Of a stretch of 51,763 bases of DNA, positions 33,180 through 41,844 are shown piece after piece; within the stretch, counting starts at the first letter, position 1; each line of letters begins with the position of its first letter. The position numbers and the translations under genes are program-made. Origin of the DNA: JBFXAM01 sp050184295 (GTDB taxonomy: Bacteria > Planctomycetota > Phycisphaerae > UBA1845 > Fen-1342); assembly GCA_050184295.1 (NCBI GenBank), contig JBFXAM010000019.1:1-51763 (forward strand). The letters run 5' to 3'. Under the pieces are notes generated by a model, which was not told the DNA's origin, did not search any database, and saw nothing but the letters and a program-made list of their open reading frames with translations.

Positions 33180-34053
33180 CTCCGGTTCCAACGTCTACGC
33201 TCACGAAGACATAGGAATCATAACGCCGTCCCTCGATCTCGGTGGTCAGGAAAACGCTCCCGATCAAGCCGAACAGGTCCGCGTTCTCCGTCGGGGCGAT
33301 AACGCCGAACTGCCCCGGATCCAGCGGAAGGGTGAAGGCCGCCGCCGTGAACTGCTGCCCGCCTTCCTCCGGCACCTGCATCATCCCCGCCTCTGTCCGC
33401 ACCCAACGCCAGCCCGAAAGCCGCTGGCGAACCTCGGGCACGATGGTCACGTGCACCCGGTCCGCCAGCTTCGCGTCGATGCGAAACGTCGCCGACAGCG
33501 AGTTGCGGCTGTCGGGCCAGGTCTGTCCGCTCAGCACGCCGTCCGGCTCCACGACAAAAATCGTCTGCTCACGCGGCGATTCGTCCAGCTCGAACCCAAG
33601 CGGGATTCCAGGAACCAGTTTGACCGTTGGCAGCTCGTGGACGCGGCGGCCGTCGATTGCATCGAGCTCCGCGCACACCGCGGTCCACCATGCCGCGCGG
33701 CCGATGCCCACCCGCAGCCCGTTCCGCCGCAGCCGCAGCGTCGTGTCGTGATCCAGCGCGGTCTCCTGAAGATGCGCCCAGATTTTTGCGGACCTGGTGC
33801 GGTGATCGCGCGGCGTCTGCACGTGCAGGACGCTGAGGCGGACGTCGCGCTGCAACGCGGCGGGCGAGACCGCCGGTGTGGTCGGGTCGCCGGGCGACGC
33901 GGGGCGCGTCGGTCCGGTGAAGGCGGTGTCGGCCTCGGGAATCGCCGGGCCCTGCGGGGCGACGGGATCGCGACGTACGAGGTCGCAGGCGCCGAGTGTC
34001 AGCGCCAGTCCGCAGCACAAGGCCAGGTCGGCGGCGCGTCGCAGACTCACCAT
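33157..34053 (-). CDS. Lipoprotein of unknown function
   Basis: 298 aa. Lipobox LTLGAC near residue 23 marks an outer- or inner-membrane lipoprotein. The mature protein mixes a helical segment (RTRSAKIWAHLQETALDHDTTLRLRRNGLRVGIG) with beta-rich C-terminal sequence (ATFRIDAKLADRVHVTIVPEV). No catalytic motif is recognised. The start overlaps the end of ispD by seven bases (ATGGTGA) and the end overlaps the histidine kinase gene by 23 bases, so all three are probably translated as one coupled unit. Confidence 0.8.
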   Translation of the reverse strand: MVSLRRAADLALCCGLALTLGACDLVRRDPVAPQGPAIPEADTAFTGPTRPASPGDPTTPAVSPAALQRDVRLSVLHVQTPRDHRTRSAKIWAHLQETALDHDTTLRLRRNGLRVGIGRAAWWTAVCAELDAIDGRRVHELPTVKLVPGIPLGFELDESPREQTIFVVEPDGVLSGQTWPDSRNSLSATFRIDAKLADRVHVTIVPEVRQRLSGWRWVRTEAGMMQVPEEGGQQFTAAAFTLPLDPGQFGVIAPTENADLFGLIGSVFLTTEIEGRRYDSYVFVSVDVGTGDGDARRQ

Positions 34054-34781
34054 TGGGCCTCATCAAACGCGCCGAGCGGCCCAGCTTTCGGACGCCGCGA
34101 CATGTCCTTGAGCAGCGACGCGGCCAGCGTCATGTCGCCGGGCGTTGTGATCTTGAGGTTTCGGCGGTCGGCGGCGACGACCGCGACCGGGTGCCCGCTG
34201 CGTTCGACCACCTCGGCGTCGTCAGTGGGCGTCGCGCCCGCGGGCAGCGCGTCGTACGCCTTGCGCAAGATGTCCTTGCGGAAGACCTGCGGCGTCTGGG
34301 CCTCGTAGAGCCCGACGCGCGCGACCGTCTCGTCGATGACGTGCGCCGCGGAGACCCGCTTGATCGTGCCGGTGAGGGGCGCGGCGAGAATCGCGGCGCC
34401 GCTCTTGACCGCCTCGGAGAACACGTTGTCGATCCACGTGTCCAGGACGCACGGACGGACGGCGTCGTGCACGGCGACGTACTCGGCTTCGTCGGCGACT
34501 TCGGCGAGCGCGAGCTTCACCGACTCAAACCGCTCCGCGCCGCCTTTCACGAGCTTGATTCCCATGATCATGATGTTGGCGGCGTACTTTTCGCGCACCA
34601 CGTCGTAGTCGCTCGGCGCGACGGTCAGGATGGTCTGGCAGACGTCCGCGCGGTTGATGAACAGCTCGATCGAGCGGATGAAAATCGGCCGGCCGTCGAG
34701 CTGCGCGAACGGCTTCTTCACGTCGCCACCGAAGCGCTTCCCCGCGCCGGCGGCCGGAATCACGACTGCGAACTTCGCCAT
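34047..34781 (-). CDS. ispD: 2-C-methyl-D-erythritol 4-phosphate cytidylyltransferase
   Basis: 244 aa, normal length. Third step of the MEP isoprenoid pathway: MEP + CTP to CDP-ME. The nucleotide-binding signature is PAAGAGKRFGGDVKKPFAQL at residues 9-28, where the Arg and the Lys pair bind CTP; VAVHDAVRPC holds the metal- and CTP-contacting Asp/Ala/Arg; TGTIKR and QTPQVF follow as in IspD. ATG 34781 is preceded by GGAGCGA. The gene is downstream of the transporter gene (39-base gap) and overlaps the lipoprotein gene. Other pathway genes (dxs, ispA) lie 10 kb away on the other strand. Confidence 0.96.
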   Translation of the reverse strand: MAKFAVVIPAAGAGKRFGGDVKKPFAQLDGRPIFIRSIELFINRADVCQTILTVAPSDYDVVREKYAANIMIMGIKLVKGGAERFESVKLALAEVADEAEYVAVHDAVRPCVLDTWIDNVFSEAVKSGAAILAAPLTGTIKRVSAAHVIDETVARVGLYEAQTPQVFRKDILRKAYDALPAGATPTDDAEVVERSGHPVAVVAADRRNLKITTPGDMTLAASLLKDMSRRPKAGPLGAFDEAQW

Positions 34782-34820
34782 TCGATCGCTCCGCGACGCA
34801 GCGCCGCTGCGGCTGCGAGA

Positions 34821-35648
34821 CTACGCGACGCGCTCGGGCGCCAGCGGCTGAAGCCCGAACCAACGATGCAGGATGTTATGACCGAGGTAGATGAGCGGCG
34901 TGATCGCGATCGCGAGCACGAACTTCAGGATATAGCCGGTTGCGGCGATTCGCAGGCAGGCGTCGAACGGGGCCGGCGGGTTGGACGGGTCAGGAAAGAG
35001 CTGCCGCCCGAGCCCGAACGCGAGGTAGCTCACCACCAGGCTGTCGATCATCTGCGAGATCACCGTCGACCCCGTCGCGCGCAGCCAGATCATCTTTCCG
35101 CCGGTCAGCCGCTTGAGAAAACCAAACACCGAGATGTCGAGCAACGCGCCCAGCAGAAACGCCGACAGCGACGCGATGTACATGATCTTCGCGGAGCCGA
35201 ACACCGCATTGAACGCGTCCGGCCGCACGTTGTACGGCGCATCCAGGAACGGCATCGCGAGCGCGACGTTGATCGCGCCGAACACGAACAGCGCCATCGT
35301 GAACGCGATGATCGCGACGCGGCGGGCGGCCTTTTTGCCGTAATACTCGTTCAGCAGGTCCGTCAACAGGAACGTGACCGGAAACGTAAGCATGCCGGTG
35401 GTATGCTCGACCGGCCCCAGCTTGAACAGCTTAATGCCGACAATGTCCGCGATGATCAGGCAGGCGCAGTAGAACGCCGTCAGCCACACATACACCCGTT
35501 GCCCCGTCGTGAAACCGTGCGCTTCTTCGAATTCCAGACGCACCGCCGGCAAGTCAGGGGCGGCCGGCGCCGGCGTGGCGAGCGCGGCCGGCCGGGGTGT
35601 GACGGTGGACGCGTTCGGCTCCGGCGTCGCGGCGTCGATGCGGTTCAT
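34821..35648 (-). CDS. Queuosine precursor transporter (VUT/YhhQ family)
   Basis: 275 aa with about six transmembrane helices. Family-typical segments are visible: ADIVGIKLFKLG, TFPVTFLLTDLLNEYYGKKAARRVAII and STVISQMIDSLVVSYLAFG. Members import queuine or a precursor (preQ0/preQ1) for tRNA queuosine modification. An unusual Pro/Ala-rich, probably cytoplasmic N-terminal extension of about 45 residues precedes the first helix. It is transcribed divergently from selA, with 80 bases between the start codons, and is followed by ispD on its own strand. Confidence 0.9.
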   Translation of the reverse strand: MNRIDAATPEPNASTVTPRPAALATPAPAAPDLPAVRLEFEEAHGFTTGQRVYVWLTAFYCACLIIADIVGIKLFKLGPVEHTTGMLTFPVTFLLTDLLNEYYGKKAARRVAIIAFTMALFVFGAINVALAMPFLDAPYNVRPDAFNAVFGSAKIMYIASLSAFLLGALLDISVFGFLKRLTGGKMIWLRATGSTVISQMIDSLVVSYLAFGLGRQLFPDPSNPPAPFDACLRIAATGYILKFVLAIAITPLIYLGHNILHRWFGLQPLAPERVA

Positions 35649-35728
35649 GTCGGCGGTGTTCCGTGGCCCGTGCGTCCGGCGGCGGCGCGTGGGCCGCGAC
35701 GCCGAAAGACATTAACATCATTCTAAGC

Positions 35729-37150
35729 ATGAACCCGCCGAACAGCGATCCCGGCGCCGGGTTGCGGAGCTTGCCCGCGGTGGACGAGCTTTTGCGGCAT
35801 CCAACGGTTCAGCCGTTGCTCGACGAGTTTCCGCGCGGCGAGCTGGTCTGCTCGATCCGGGCTGTTCTCGACCGTTGCCGGTCCGAGATCCGCGCCGGTC
35901 GGGCGATCGACGCCGACCCGCGGCGACTCGCGCTCGACGTCCGTCGTCAGCTGCAGGACCGTGCCCGTCCCAGCCTGCGGCGCGTGATCAACGCGACCGG
36001 CATCGTCCTGCACACGGGGCTCGGTCGCGCGCCGCTCGCCGCCGAGGCCGTCGCGGCGCTCACCGAACTCGCCGGTGGCTACTGCAATCTCGAACTTGAT
36101 CTGGACACCGGCGAGCGTGGCGACCGCTACGCACACGCTCGCGACCTGCTGTGCGAACTCACGGGCGCCGCCGACGCGCTGGTCGTGAACAACAATGCCG
36201 CGGGCGTGTATCTCGCGCTGCACACGCTCGCCGCCGGGCACGAAGCCGTGATCTCGCGCGGACAGCTGGTCGAAATCGGCGGCTCGTATCGCATGCCGGA
36301 CATCATGACCGCCGCCGGTTGCCGCATGATCGAGGTCGGCACCACGAACCGCACGCGGATCGGCGATTACGAGCGCGTCGTCACCGCGCAGACGCGCGTT
36401 CTGCTGCGCGTGCATCCCAGCAACTTTCGCATCGAGGGATTTGTCCAGTCTACAGCGCTCGCGGACCTGGTCGCGCTCCGCGACGCCCACCCCACGCTCG
36501 ACATCGCGGTCGTCGACGATCTGGGCAGCGGGCTGCTCGATCGCGCCCTCGCGCCCTGGGACGAGCCCGCCGTCCGCGACAGTGTTGCAGCCGGCGCCGA
36601 TCTGGTGCTCTTTTCCGGCGACAAGCTGCTGGGCGGTCCACAGGCCGGCATCCTCGTCGGGCGCGCCGAACTTGTCGAACGCCTCCGTCGCAATCCGCTG
36701 ACGCGCGCCCTGCGGCCCGACAAGCTCGCCCTCGCCGCGCTCGAGGCGACGCTCCGGCTCTATCGCGATCCCGACGCTGTCGGCCGCACGCTGCCCGTGT
36801 TCGCGGCGCTGACGGCGTCCGCGGAACAGCTCGAGGTCCGGGCGCGACAGATCGTCGATCAGCTTCGGACGCTGCTCCCGGCGGCGCGCTGCACGTGCGC
36901 CGCGGCCGAGACGTTCGCGGGCGGAGGCGCATTGCCGACCCACCGCTTCCCGACGTGGATCGTGCGCGTCGAGCTGAACGGCGCGGCGCCCGAGCGGCTG
37001 GCCGCGGCCCTGCGGGCGCGCGAAACGCCCATCGTCGCCCGCGTGCACGACGGAGCGCTGGTGTTCGATTGTCGCACGCTGGCCGCCGACGAGCTGGAGC
37101 TGGTGGCGGGGGGGCTGGCGGACGCGGCGCGCGAACTGTCGCTGGCGTAG
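35729..37150 (+). CDS. selA: L-seryl-tRNA(Sec) selenium transferase
   Basis: 473 aa. PLP enzyme converting Ser-tRNA(Sec) to Sec-tRNA(Sec). The N-terminal domain (LPAVDELLRHPTVQPLLDEF) and the core signatures RRVINATGIVLHTGLGRAPL, YCNLELDLDTGERGDRY, VNNNAAGVYL, EIGGSYRMPDIMTAAG and FSGDKLLGGPQAGI (PLP-binding Lys) are all present and complete. ATG 35729 was chosen over an upstream GTG because it gives the usual N-terminus; no good ribosome site is present. Its presence implies that the organism makes selenoproteins, with selB, selC and selD elsewhere; none is in this window. Confidence 0.96.
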   Translation: MNPPNSDPGAGLRSLPAVDELLRHPTVQPLLDEFPRGELVCSIRAVLDRCRSEIRAGRAIDADPRRLALDVRRQLQDRARPSLRRVINATGIVLHTGLGRAPLAAEAVAALTELAGGYCNLELDLDTGERGDRYAHARDLLCELTGAADALVVNNNAAGVYLALHTLAAGHEAVISRGQLVEIGGSYRMPDIMTAAGCRMIEVGTTNRTRIGDYERVVTAQTRVLLRVHPSNFRIEGFVQSTALADLVALRDAHPTLDIAVVDDLGSGLLDRALAPWDEPAVRDSVAAGADLVLFSGDKLLGGPQAGILVGRAELVERLRRNPLTRALRPDKLALAALEATLRLYRDPDAVGRTLPVFAALTASAEQLEVRARQIVDQLRTLLPAARCTCAAAETFAGGGALPTHRFPTWIVRVELNGAAPERLAAALRARETPIVARVHDGALVFDCRTLAADELELVAGGLADAARELSLA

Positions 37151-37482
37151 GGCCGTGACTCAAGAATCGCCGCACGGATCCGATCCGGGGGCGCGTCGGC
37201 GTCGCGCCGGCGCGCAGTCGTTTCGAACCGGCGGGGCGCAGGTGTACGCCGGACTGAGAACGTGAATGTCACTGATCGGCAGTACACGATGGTGGTGGAT
37301 GGGGAAGCTGCTTCAGCCTGGCGGGAGGAACCGCGCCTTGGGCTTCGCGCGAGCGCACGAAGCGCCGCGCCACGCGCGATCATCGAGCGAACCACCCGCT
37401 CAAGGCACGCGCCGAGCGCCGTCGCGAGTCGGCGAACTCAAACCCCGTCGTGCCCATCGCCGGGAGCGCTGCGGGACGAGCG
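37151..37482. other. Intergenic, convergent genes; nothing recognised
   Basis: 332 bases between the ends of selA and the CII-like gene. No gene, tRNA (including tRNA-Sec) or strong terminator was recognised; a short TTCGAACC resembles a T-loop but lacks a matching acceptor stem. Confidence 0.5.
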
Positions 37483-37953
37483 TTATTTGTGATACAACCC
37501 GCGCTCGCACGCCACCGCGAAGCTTTCGGCCTGCGTCTTGAGCCGCTCCCACGCCAGCCGAATGCGCTCGGCCTCCGCCGGCGAGATGCGGCCGTCGTTG
37601 CCGATGCTGCGGCTCACTTCGCCAAGCAGCTTGCCGAAGTCCTCGACCATCTGCTGCGTGGCGCCGAGCAATTCCTCTTCGCGGTCGTCGGCGTTTTCCT
37701 TGGACTTGGGGTTGGCGACGTAGAACCCGTCTGCGACCATGCAGAGCCAGTTGATCAGGCGGGGGTCATGGGTGACTTCGTAGATCGTGCGGACGCGGTC
37801 GAGTGGGTTGAGCGTGCCGGAGCGATCGGGGTCGTCCCGGGCCGGCTCCTCGCACCACTTGTACACCAACGCCGCACTGAGATTCAGCCGGCCCGCGACG
37901 ACCTTCACGCCGACGCGATCGACCGCCTGCTGCAAAACCTGCCATGACTTCAT
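37483..37953 (-). CDS. Phage CII-like DNA-binding protein
   Basis: 156 aa. The N-terminal 35 residues form a helix-turn-helix (MKSWQVLQQAVDRVGVK, then VAGRLNLSAALVYKWCEEP) similar to the phage regulatory CII (CP76) family. The middle segment (RTIYEVTHDPRLINWLC) and the helical C-terminus (RISPAEAERIRLAWERLK) also fit that family, known in many non-phage chromosomal loci. The target is unknown. ATG 37953 was chosen over an upstream start that adds a non-conserved Arg-rich leader. No other phage genes are near, so a prophage is not indicated. Confidence 0.65.
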   Translation of the reverse strand: MKSWQVLQQAVDRVGVKVVAGRLNLSAALVYKWCEEPARDDPDRSGTLNPLDRVRTIYEVTHDPRLINWLCMVADGFYVANPKSKENADDREEELLGATQQMVEDFGKLLGEVSRSIGNDGRISPAEAERIRLAWERLKTQAESFAVACERGLYHK

Positions 37954-38323
37954 GCCGAACCCGCCAGGAAGGACGTGAGACCCGCACCGGACCCATGTTG
38001 CGCGCGTGTGGCTTGCGGCGTCGCGATCGGGTTGAGATCGCCGCGCCGGCCCGTGGTCGGCCGACGGCATCGCAGCGAGACCTGCGGCGAAGCGCGAGAC
38101 AGACGGACACGATGTTCACGGAAGCCGCACGGCGGCATTCTCGAAGCGTGCGCTTCGCGCGTCAACCCACCGCGATTGACGCGAGCGCGCGCGACTTGAA
38201 TAATGGCGCGCCGCGGCGCGCGGCTCGAAGTCGACCCGTCGATGCGGTCGACCGGGTCGACGCCGAAGGCACCGGGCCGATCCAAGACCACCGCCGCGCC
38301 CCGCGCGGCGCAAGGAGCGAACC
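37954..38323. other. Divergent intergenic region with sod promoter
   Basis: 370 bases without a gene. The right part holds the sod promoter and a GCGCGCCGCGGCGCGC palindrome (38207-38222) at the predicted transcription start. Nothing else was recognised. Confidence 0.5.
38176..38204 (+). promoter_or_regulatory. Sigma-70 promoter of the superoxide dismutase gene
   Basis: TTGACG (38176-38181), exactly 17 bases, AATAAT (38199-38204); each hexamer matches consensus at 5 of 6. This is the best promoter in the window. Predicted start about 38211, leader about 113 bases. Confidence 0.75.
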
Positions 38324-38938
38324 ATGCCCTACGAGCTTCCCAAGCTGCCTTATGCTTTCAACGCCCTCGAGCCGCACATCGACGCCCGCACGATGGAGAT
38401 CCACCACGGCAAGCACCATCAGGCGTACATCACCAACGTGAACAAGGCCCTGGAAGCGCACGCCGCGCTCGCCGCCAAGCCGATCGACAAGTTGCTCCGC
38501 GAGATCAAGGATGTGCCCGAGTCCATCCGCCAGGCCGTGATCAACCACGGCGGCGGCCACGCCAACCACTCGCTCTTCTGGGAAGTGATGGCCCCCGGCG
38601 CGGGCGGCGACCCCACCGGCGGTATCGCCGACGCGATCAAGAGCACGTTCGGCGCCGTTCAGACCTTCAAGGAGCAGTTCGCCAACGCGGCGACGACGCG
38701 CTTCGGCAGCGGCTGGGCGTGGCTCGTCGTGAACGCCGAGAAGAAGCTGCAAGTCTACAACCTGCCGAACCAGGACTCGCCGCTCATGCAAGGCCACACG
38801 CCGATCCTCGGGCTGGATGTCTGGGAGCACGCCTATTACCTGAGCTACCAGAATCGCCGGCCGGACTATGTCACCGCGTGGTGGAATGTCGTGAACTGGC
38901 GCAAGGTCGGCGAGCTCTTCGCGGCGGCGCAGCGCTAG
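38324..38938 (+). CDS. Superoxide dismutase, Mn-type
   Basis: 204 aa, normal length. It dismutates superoxide to oxygen and hydrogen peroxide. The metal ligands are visible: the first His in MEIHHGKHHQAY, the second in NHGGGHANHSLFW, and Asp and His in LDVWEHAYYL. The Gly-Gly-Gly-His context and the Gln of NQDSPL match manganese rather than iron enzymes, though cambialistic use is possible. GGAG lies 7 bases before the ATG, and a strong promoter lies upstream. No signal peptide, so cytoplasmic. An 8-bp stem (38961-38968 with 38991-38998) follows the gene without a T tract. Whether it should be called sodA cannot be decided from this sequence. Confidence 0.96.
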   Translation: MPYELPKLPYAFNALEPHIDARTMEIHHGKHHQAYITNVNKALEAHAALAAKPIDKLLREIKDVPESIRQAVINHGGGHANHSLFWEVMAPGAGGDPTGGIADAIKSTFGAVQTFKEQFANAATTRFGSGWAWLVVNAEKKLQVYNLPNQDSPLMQGHTPILGLDVWEHAYYLSYQNRRPDYVTAWWNVVNWRKVGELFAAAQR

Positions 38939-39072
38939 TCGTCGGCGGCCGGGCGCGAAAGTCCGTCGGCGCAGCGCGCGCGTCCTGGAGCGACGGACCG
39001 GAGGTTCGTCCCATAGAAGCTCCGCCCGCGCGTTCGCGGCGGGCGACCTCCCCACGCGGGTGCGATTTGCTG

Positions 39073-39102
39073 TTGAATCTCGAGCACGGCGCACGCTACC
39101 GT
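39073..39102 (+). promoter_or_regulatory. Possible promoter of the 532-aa lipoprotein gene
   Basis: TTGAAT (39073-39078), 18-base spacer, TACCGT (39097-39102), about 60 bases before the ATG. Matches to consensus are moderate. Confidence 0.3.
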
Positions 39103-39161
39103 GCATCGGGGGGGGCGGTCCTGCGACACTTCCGGAAGTCCGACATCTATGAGGATGCGCT

Positions 39162-40760
39162 ATGACTACGCGAACGCATCGTCTTCTTGCATCGGTCTGG
39201 AGCGCCGCGATTTTGCTTTCGTTTGGCGGCTGTCCGACGGACGTCCAGAACGCGGGGGGCGCCGTGAGCGTCGTGCCCGGCGAGTTCTTCGGGCTCGCCG
39301 ACGGCTCCGTGCGGCGCGGCGATACAGTGCAGGTTCGCTTCGACGGGCCCGGCGGCACATCGATGGTCGTTGACGCGACTGCTGACCGCGACGGCGAGGT
39401 GCGTGTCGCGGCGCCGCCTGTCATCGACGGCGCCACCGGCGAACTGATCGCGGGCACGCTCGCTGCGCGAGTCGTCGGACGCAACACCGTCACCACCGTG
39501 AACGTCGCGCTGCCGCGGGAGATCACCGGCGGTACGCGCGGCGACGTGTTCAGAGCCGTGCTCATCGCCGCGGCGGCCGATCTCGACGCCGCGATCGCGC
39601 AGTGGACGCAGATTCGCGACGAAGTCGGCGACCTCGCCAACGCCAACACCGTGCTCACGCAGCTCGGAACGCAACGGACGCTGCTCGGCGACGCGCTGCT
39701 GCACCTCGACGTGACCGGTACGCTGCGGCTGCGCACCGCGGACGGCGGCAGCACATTCGTCGGCGGCGCCGCGCTCGATCTCGCCGAGCGCCTGCTCGCG
39801 GGAAACCTGACGGGACTGGCGGCCGAGGCGCGTGGCGAACAGAACACCGCCAAATCGCTGCGGATGTCCGAGCACGACCAGCCGATCGACCCCGAGCAGT
39901 TGGCGCGCGATCTGAACTTCCTGCGCAATTCGCCCGGGGCGCGCGATCTTGCCGGCAAGTTCGGCACCAGCGTCGGCCTGGCGATTACGATCATCACGCT
40001 GCCCATCATCGTCGGCGCCAGCGAAGTCACCGTCGTGACTTCCGCGATCGTCGCGGTCGGCGTCGGCGGCTACTCCTTTTTCAGCGCCTGGGCGTCCAAC
40101 CAGAATTCCGACGCTTTCCTCAACGGAAACCGCTCGACCTTCGACGCCACCACCGAGCTCATCAGCCAGTTGATCCGCTACGGAACCAACGCGCTCACGG
40201 CCGGCATCGGACGCATCGGCGACTTCGGCAACGCCGTCACCATCATGATCGGCCTGAAAGACCTCGGGGCCGCCGCGGTCGTCGAACGCTGCCGCGCCGA
40301 AGCCGAAGCGCTGTTCTGCACGACCGGAGGCGGTGCGCCGCCGGTGGACGACGATCCCACGATCGGAGACGGCAGCGCGACGCGCTTTGTGGTCGTTTTC
40401 TACCAGAACTTCGATGGCAGCTCCGGGACCGACGCGTCCCGCGCCGACATCCAGCTCGGCGGCGTCGTGAGCGCCCCCGACTTCACCTGGCGTGGGTTTC
40501 CGATGGTCGTCACGCTCACCGTGACCGAAACGCGCGGTCAAACCGGTACGCCGCTGTACGGCGTGCTCGCCGGGCTCGATGCCGAAGGAAATCCGTTCCC
40601 GATTGTTTCGGGCTTGATGTACGGCGACTACTCGCGGCTGACGCGGCTTCCCGGCTATCCCGAGACGCCGCCGCTGTTGCAGAATCGGGTCGGAACATAC
40701 GTCGTCACGATTGCGACCGACGTGGGGACGTTCGCCTCGCTCGTATTCGACGTGGAATGA
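39162..40760 (+). CDS. Large lipoprotein of unknown function
   Basis: 532 aa. Signal ending LLSFGGC (lipidated Cys near residue 24). Residues about 35-110 look like a beta-sandwich domain (VQVRFDGPGGTSMVVDATADRDGEV). The central part is helical, and residues about 265-310 are strongly hydrophobic (SVGLAITIITLPIIVGASEV, VAVGVGGYSFFSAWA), unusual for a lipoprotein and possibly two membrane-inserted helices. The C-terminal 150 residues are beta-rich (VVFYQNFDGSSG, VTLTVTETRGQTGTP), possibly another Ig-like domain. AGGA precedes the ATG. No family was recognised. Confidence 0.8.
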   Translation: MTTRTHRLLASVWSAAILLSFGGCPTDVQNAGGAVSVVPGEFFGLADGSVRRGDTVQVRFDGPGGTSMVVDATADRDGEVRVAAPPVIDGATGELIAGTLAARVVGRNTVTTVNVALPREITGGTRGDVFRAVLIAAAADLDAAIAQWTQIRDEVGDLANANTVLTQLGTQRTLLGDALLHLDVTGTLRLRTADGGSTFVGGAALDLAERLLAGNLTGLAAEARGEQNTAKSLRMSEHDQPIDPEQLARDLNFLRNSPGARDLAGKFGTSVGLAITIITLPIIVGASEVTVVTSAIVAVGVGGYSFFSAWASNQNSDAFLNGNRSTFDATTELISQLIRYGTNALTAGIGRIGDFGNAVTIMIGLKDLGAAAVVERCRAEAEALFCTTGGGAPPVDDDPTIGDGSATRFVVVFYQNFDGSSGTDASRADIQLGGVVSAPDFTWRGFPMVVTLTVTETRGQTGTPLYGVLAGLDAEGNPFPIVSGLMYGDYSRLTRLPGYPETPPLLQNRVGTYVVTIATDVGTFASLVFDVE

Positions 40761-40809
40761 CGCGCGGGGCCGGCTTGTCGCCGCGCGCGACGGCGCCGCG
40801 GCGGGCGTG

Positions 40810-41637
40810 CTACCAGTAGCGTTCGAAGTGGATGTTGCCCGTCGGGTTGCTCTTCTTGTCGTAGAGCGTGAAGCCCTTTTTCTCGAGTGCCGCCTGGATG
40901 TCGTTGATCATGTCCGGATTGCCGCACAGGAGCACGTGCGTATCCGCCGGATTGAGCCGCAGCCCGGTGGTCGGCACCCAGTGCTCATCGTCGACGAGTT
41001 TCGTCACGCGGCCGCGCAGCCCCTTGTAAGGCGAGTCCTCGGGCTCGCGCGTCACGATCGGGTAGAAGGAAACGGTCGGATCCTCCTTGCAGACGCGGTC
41101 GAACTCGTCCACATAGCCCAGGTCGCGCGCATAGCGGCAACCGTTGACGATGATGAAGCGCTTCCAGAAGCCCGTGCCGCGGAACGTGCGCATCATCGAC
41201 ACGAATGGCGCCAGGCCCGTCCCCGTCGAGACGGCGACCAGGTTGTTGCCCGGCGGCACGCTTTCCAGCGTGAACTCGCCCTTGATCTGGTCATCCAGCC
41301 ACAGCCGCGACCCGACTTGCAGCTTGAACAACGCCGGCGTCAGCTTGCCCGTTTCCACCAGCACGATGTAGAGGTCGAGCCCCTCGCGGTCCTTTGGCGA
41401 CGACGCGATCGAGTACGCCCGGCGAATCATCCGCACGCGCTGCTTCGACGGAATGACGCGCCCGTCCTTCAGCGTGATCGGCTCGGTCGTCTCCTCGCGC
41501 GGCAGTCCGATGGTCGCGAACTGTCCCGACTCAAAGTGCGGGATCGTTCCGCTATCGGGACGAATACGGAAAACGGCGAGGGCCTCGTTGTAATCGTGAC
41601 GGGCGACGACGGTTGCGTTCAGGGTGGTTTCGCTCAT
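40810..41637 (-). CDS. fpr: Ferredoxin-NADP(+) reductase (E. coli Fpr type)
   Basis: 275 aa. It transfers electrons between NADPH and ferredoxin or flavodoxin using FAD. The FAD motif RRAYSIASSP, the NADP motif STGTGLAPFVSM and the CGNPDMI loop are present. The C-terminus ends ERYW, like the E. coli-type subclass whose terminal Tyr-Trp stacks on FAD. ATG 41637 (MSETTLNATV) gives a standard start; the longer upstream frame is not supported. The leader on this strand contains two strong hairpins and, further up, an AT-rich dyad, suggesting regulation. Confidence 0.94.
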   Translation of the reverse strand: MSETTLNATVVARHDYNEALAVFRIRPDSGTIPHFESGQFATIGLPREETTEPITLKDGRVIPSKQRVRMIRRAYSIASSPKDREGLDLYIVLVETGKLTPALFKLQVGSRLWLDDQIKGEFTLESVPPGNNLVAVSTGTGLAPFVSMMRTFRGTGFWKRFIIVNGCRYARDLGYVDEFDRVCKEDPTVSFYPIVTREPEDSPYKGLRGRVTKLVDDEHWVPTTGLRLNPADTHVLLCGNPDMINDIQAALEKKGFTLYDKKSNPTGNIHFERYW

Positions 41638-41715
41638 GAGCAGGAATCCTAGTCCCGGCTGGCCGCGCGTGCATCGGCCCGCGGCCCGACCGGCGAAATC
41701 GCTCCAACACGGCAA

Positions 41716-41767
41716 GTGCGCCGTGAACCAGACGGCGCACCGGGTGGCACGGACGTGCCCGACCCGG
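41716..41767 (-). promoter_or_regulatory. Tandem hairpins in the fpr leader
   Basis: A perfect 9-bp stem (GTGCGCCGT with ACGGCGCAC, 41716-41740, 7-base loop) is adjacent to a composite hairpin at 41740-41767 (CCGGGT with ACCCGG outside, GGCAC with GTGCC inside). They lie 79-130 bases before the fpr start codon. No T tract follows, so they are more likely an mRNA structure or REP-like unit than a terminator. Confidence 0.45.
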
Positions 41768-41821
41768 CTCGCCAGTCCTTCCTAGCAAATCGCGTGCCAA
41801 CGCGGATGGGAATTGCGAAAA

Positions 41822-41844
41822 TGTCCATAAGCTGCTTTATGACA
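41822..41844. promoter_or_regulatory. AT-rich dyad in the fpr / small-protein divergent region
   Basis: TGTCCATAAGCTGCTTTATG followed by ACA forms an imperfect 23-bp inverted repeat with TGTC/GACA outer and ATAA/TTAT inner arms, standing out in very GC-rich DNA. It could be an operator for a stress regulator. The rest of 41638-42168 shows no gene. Confidence 0.35.

Noticed and set aside
37151..37482. tRNA-Sec beside selA
   Set aside because: Only a TTCGAACC-like stretch; no long acceptor or variable arm and no anticodon stem could be assembled.
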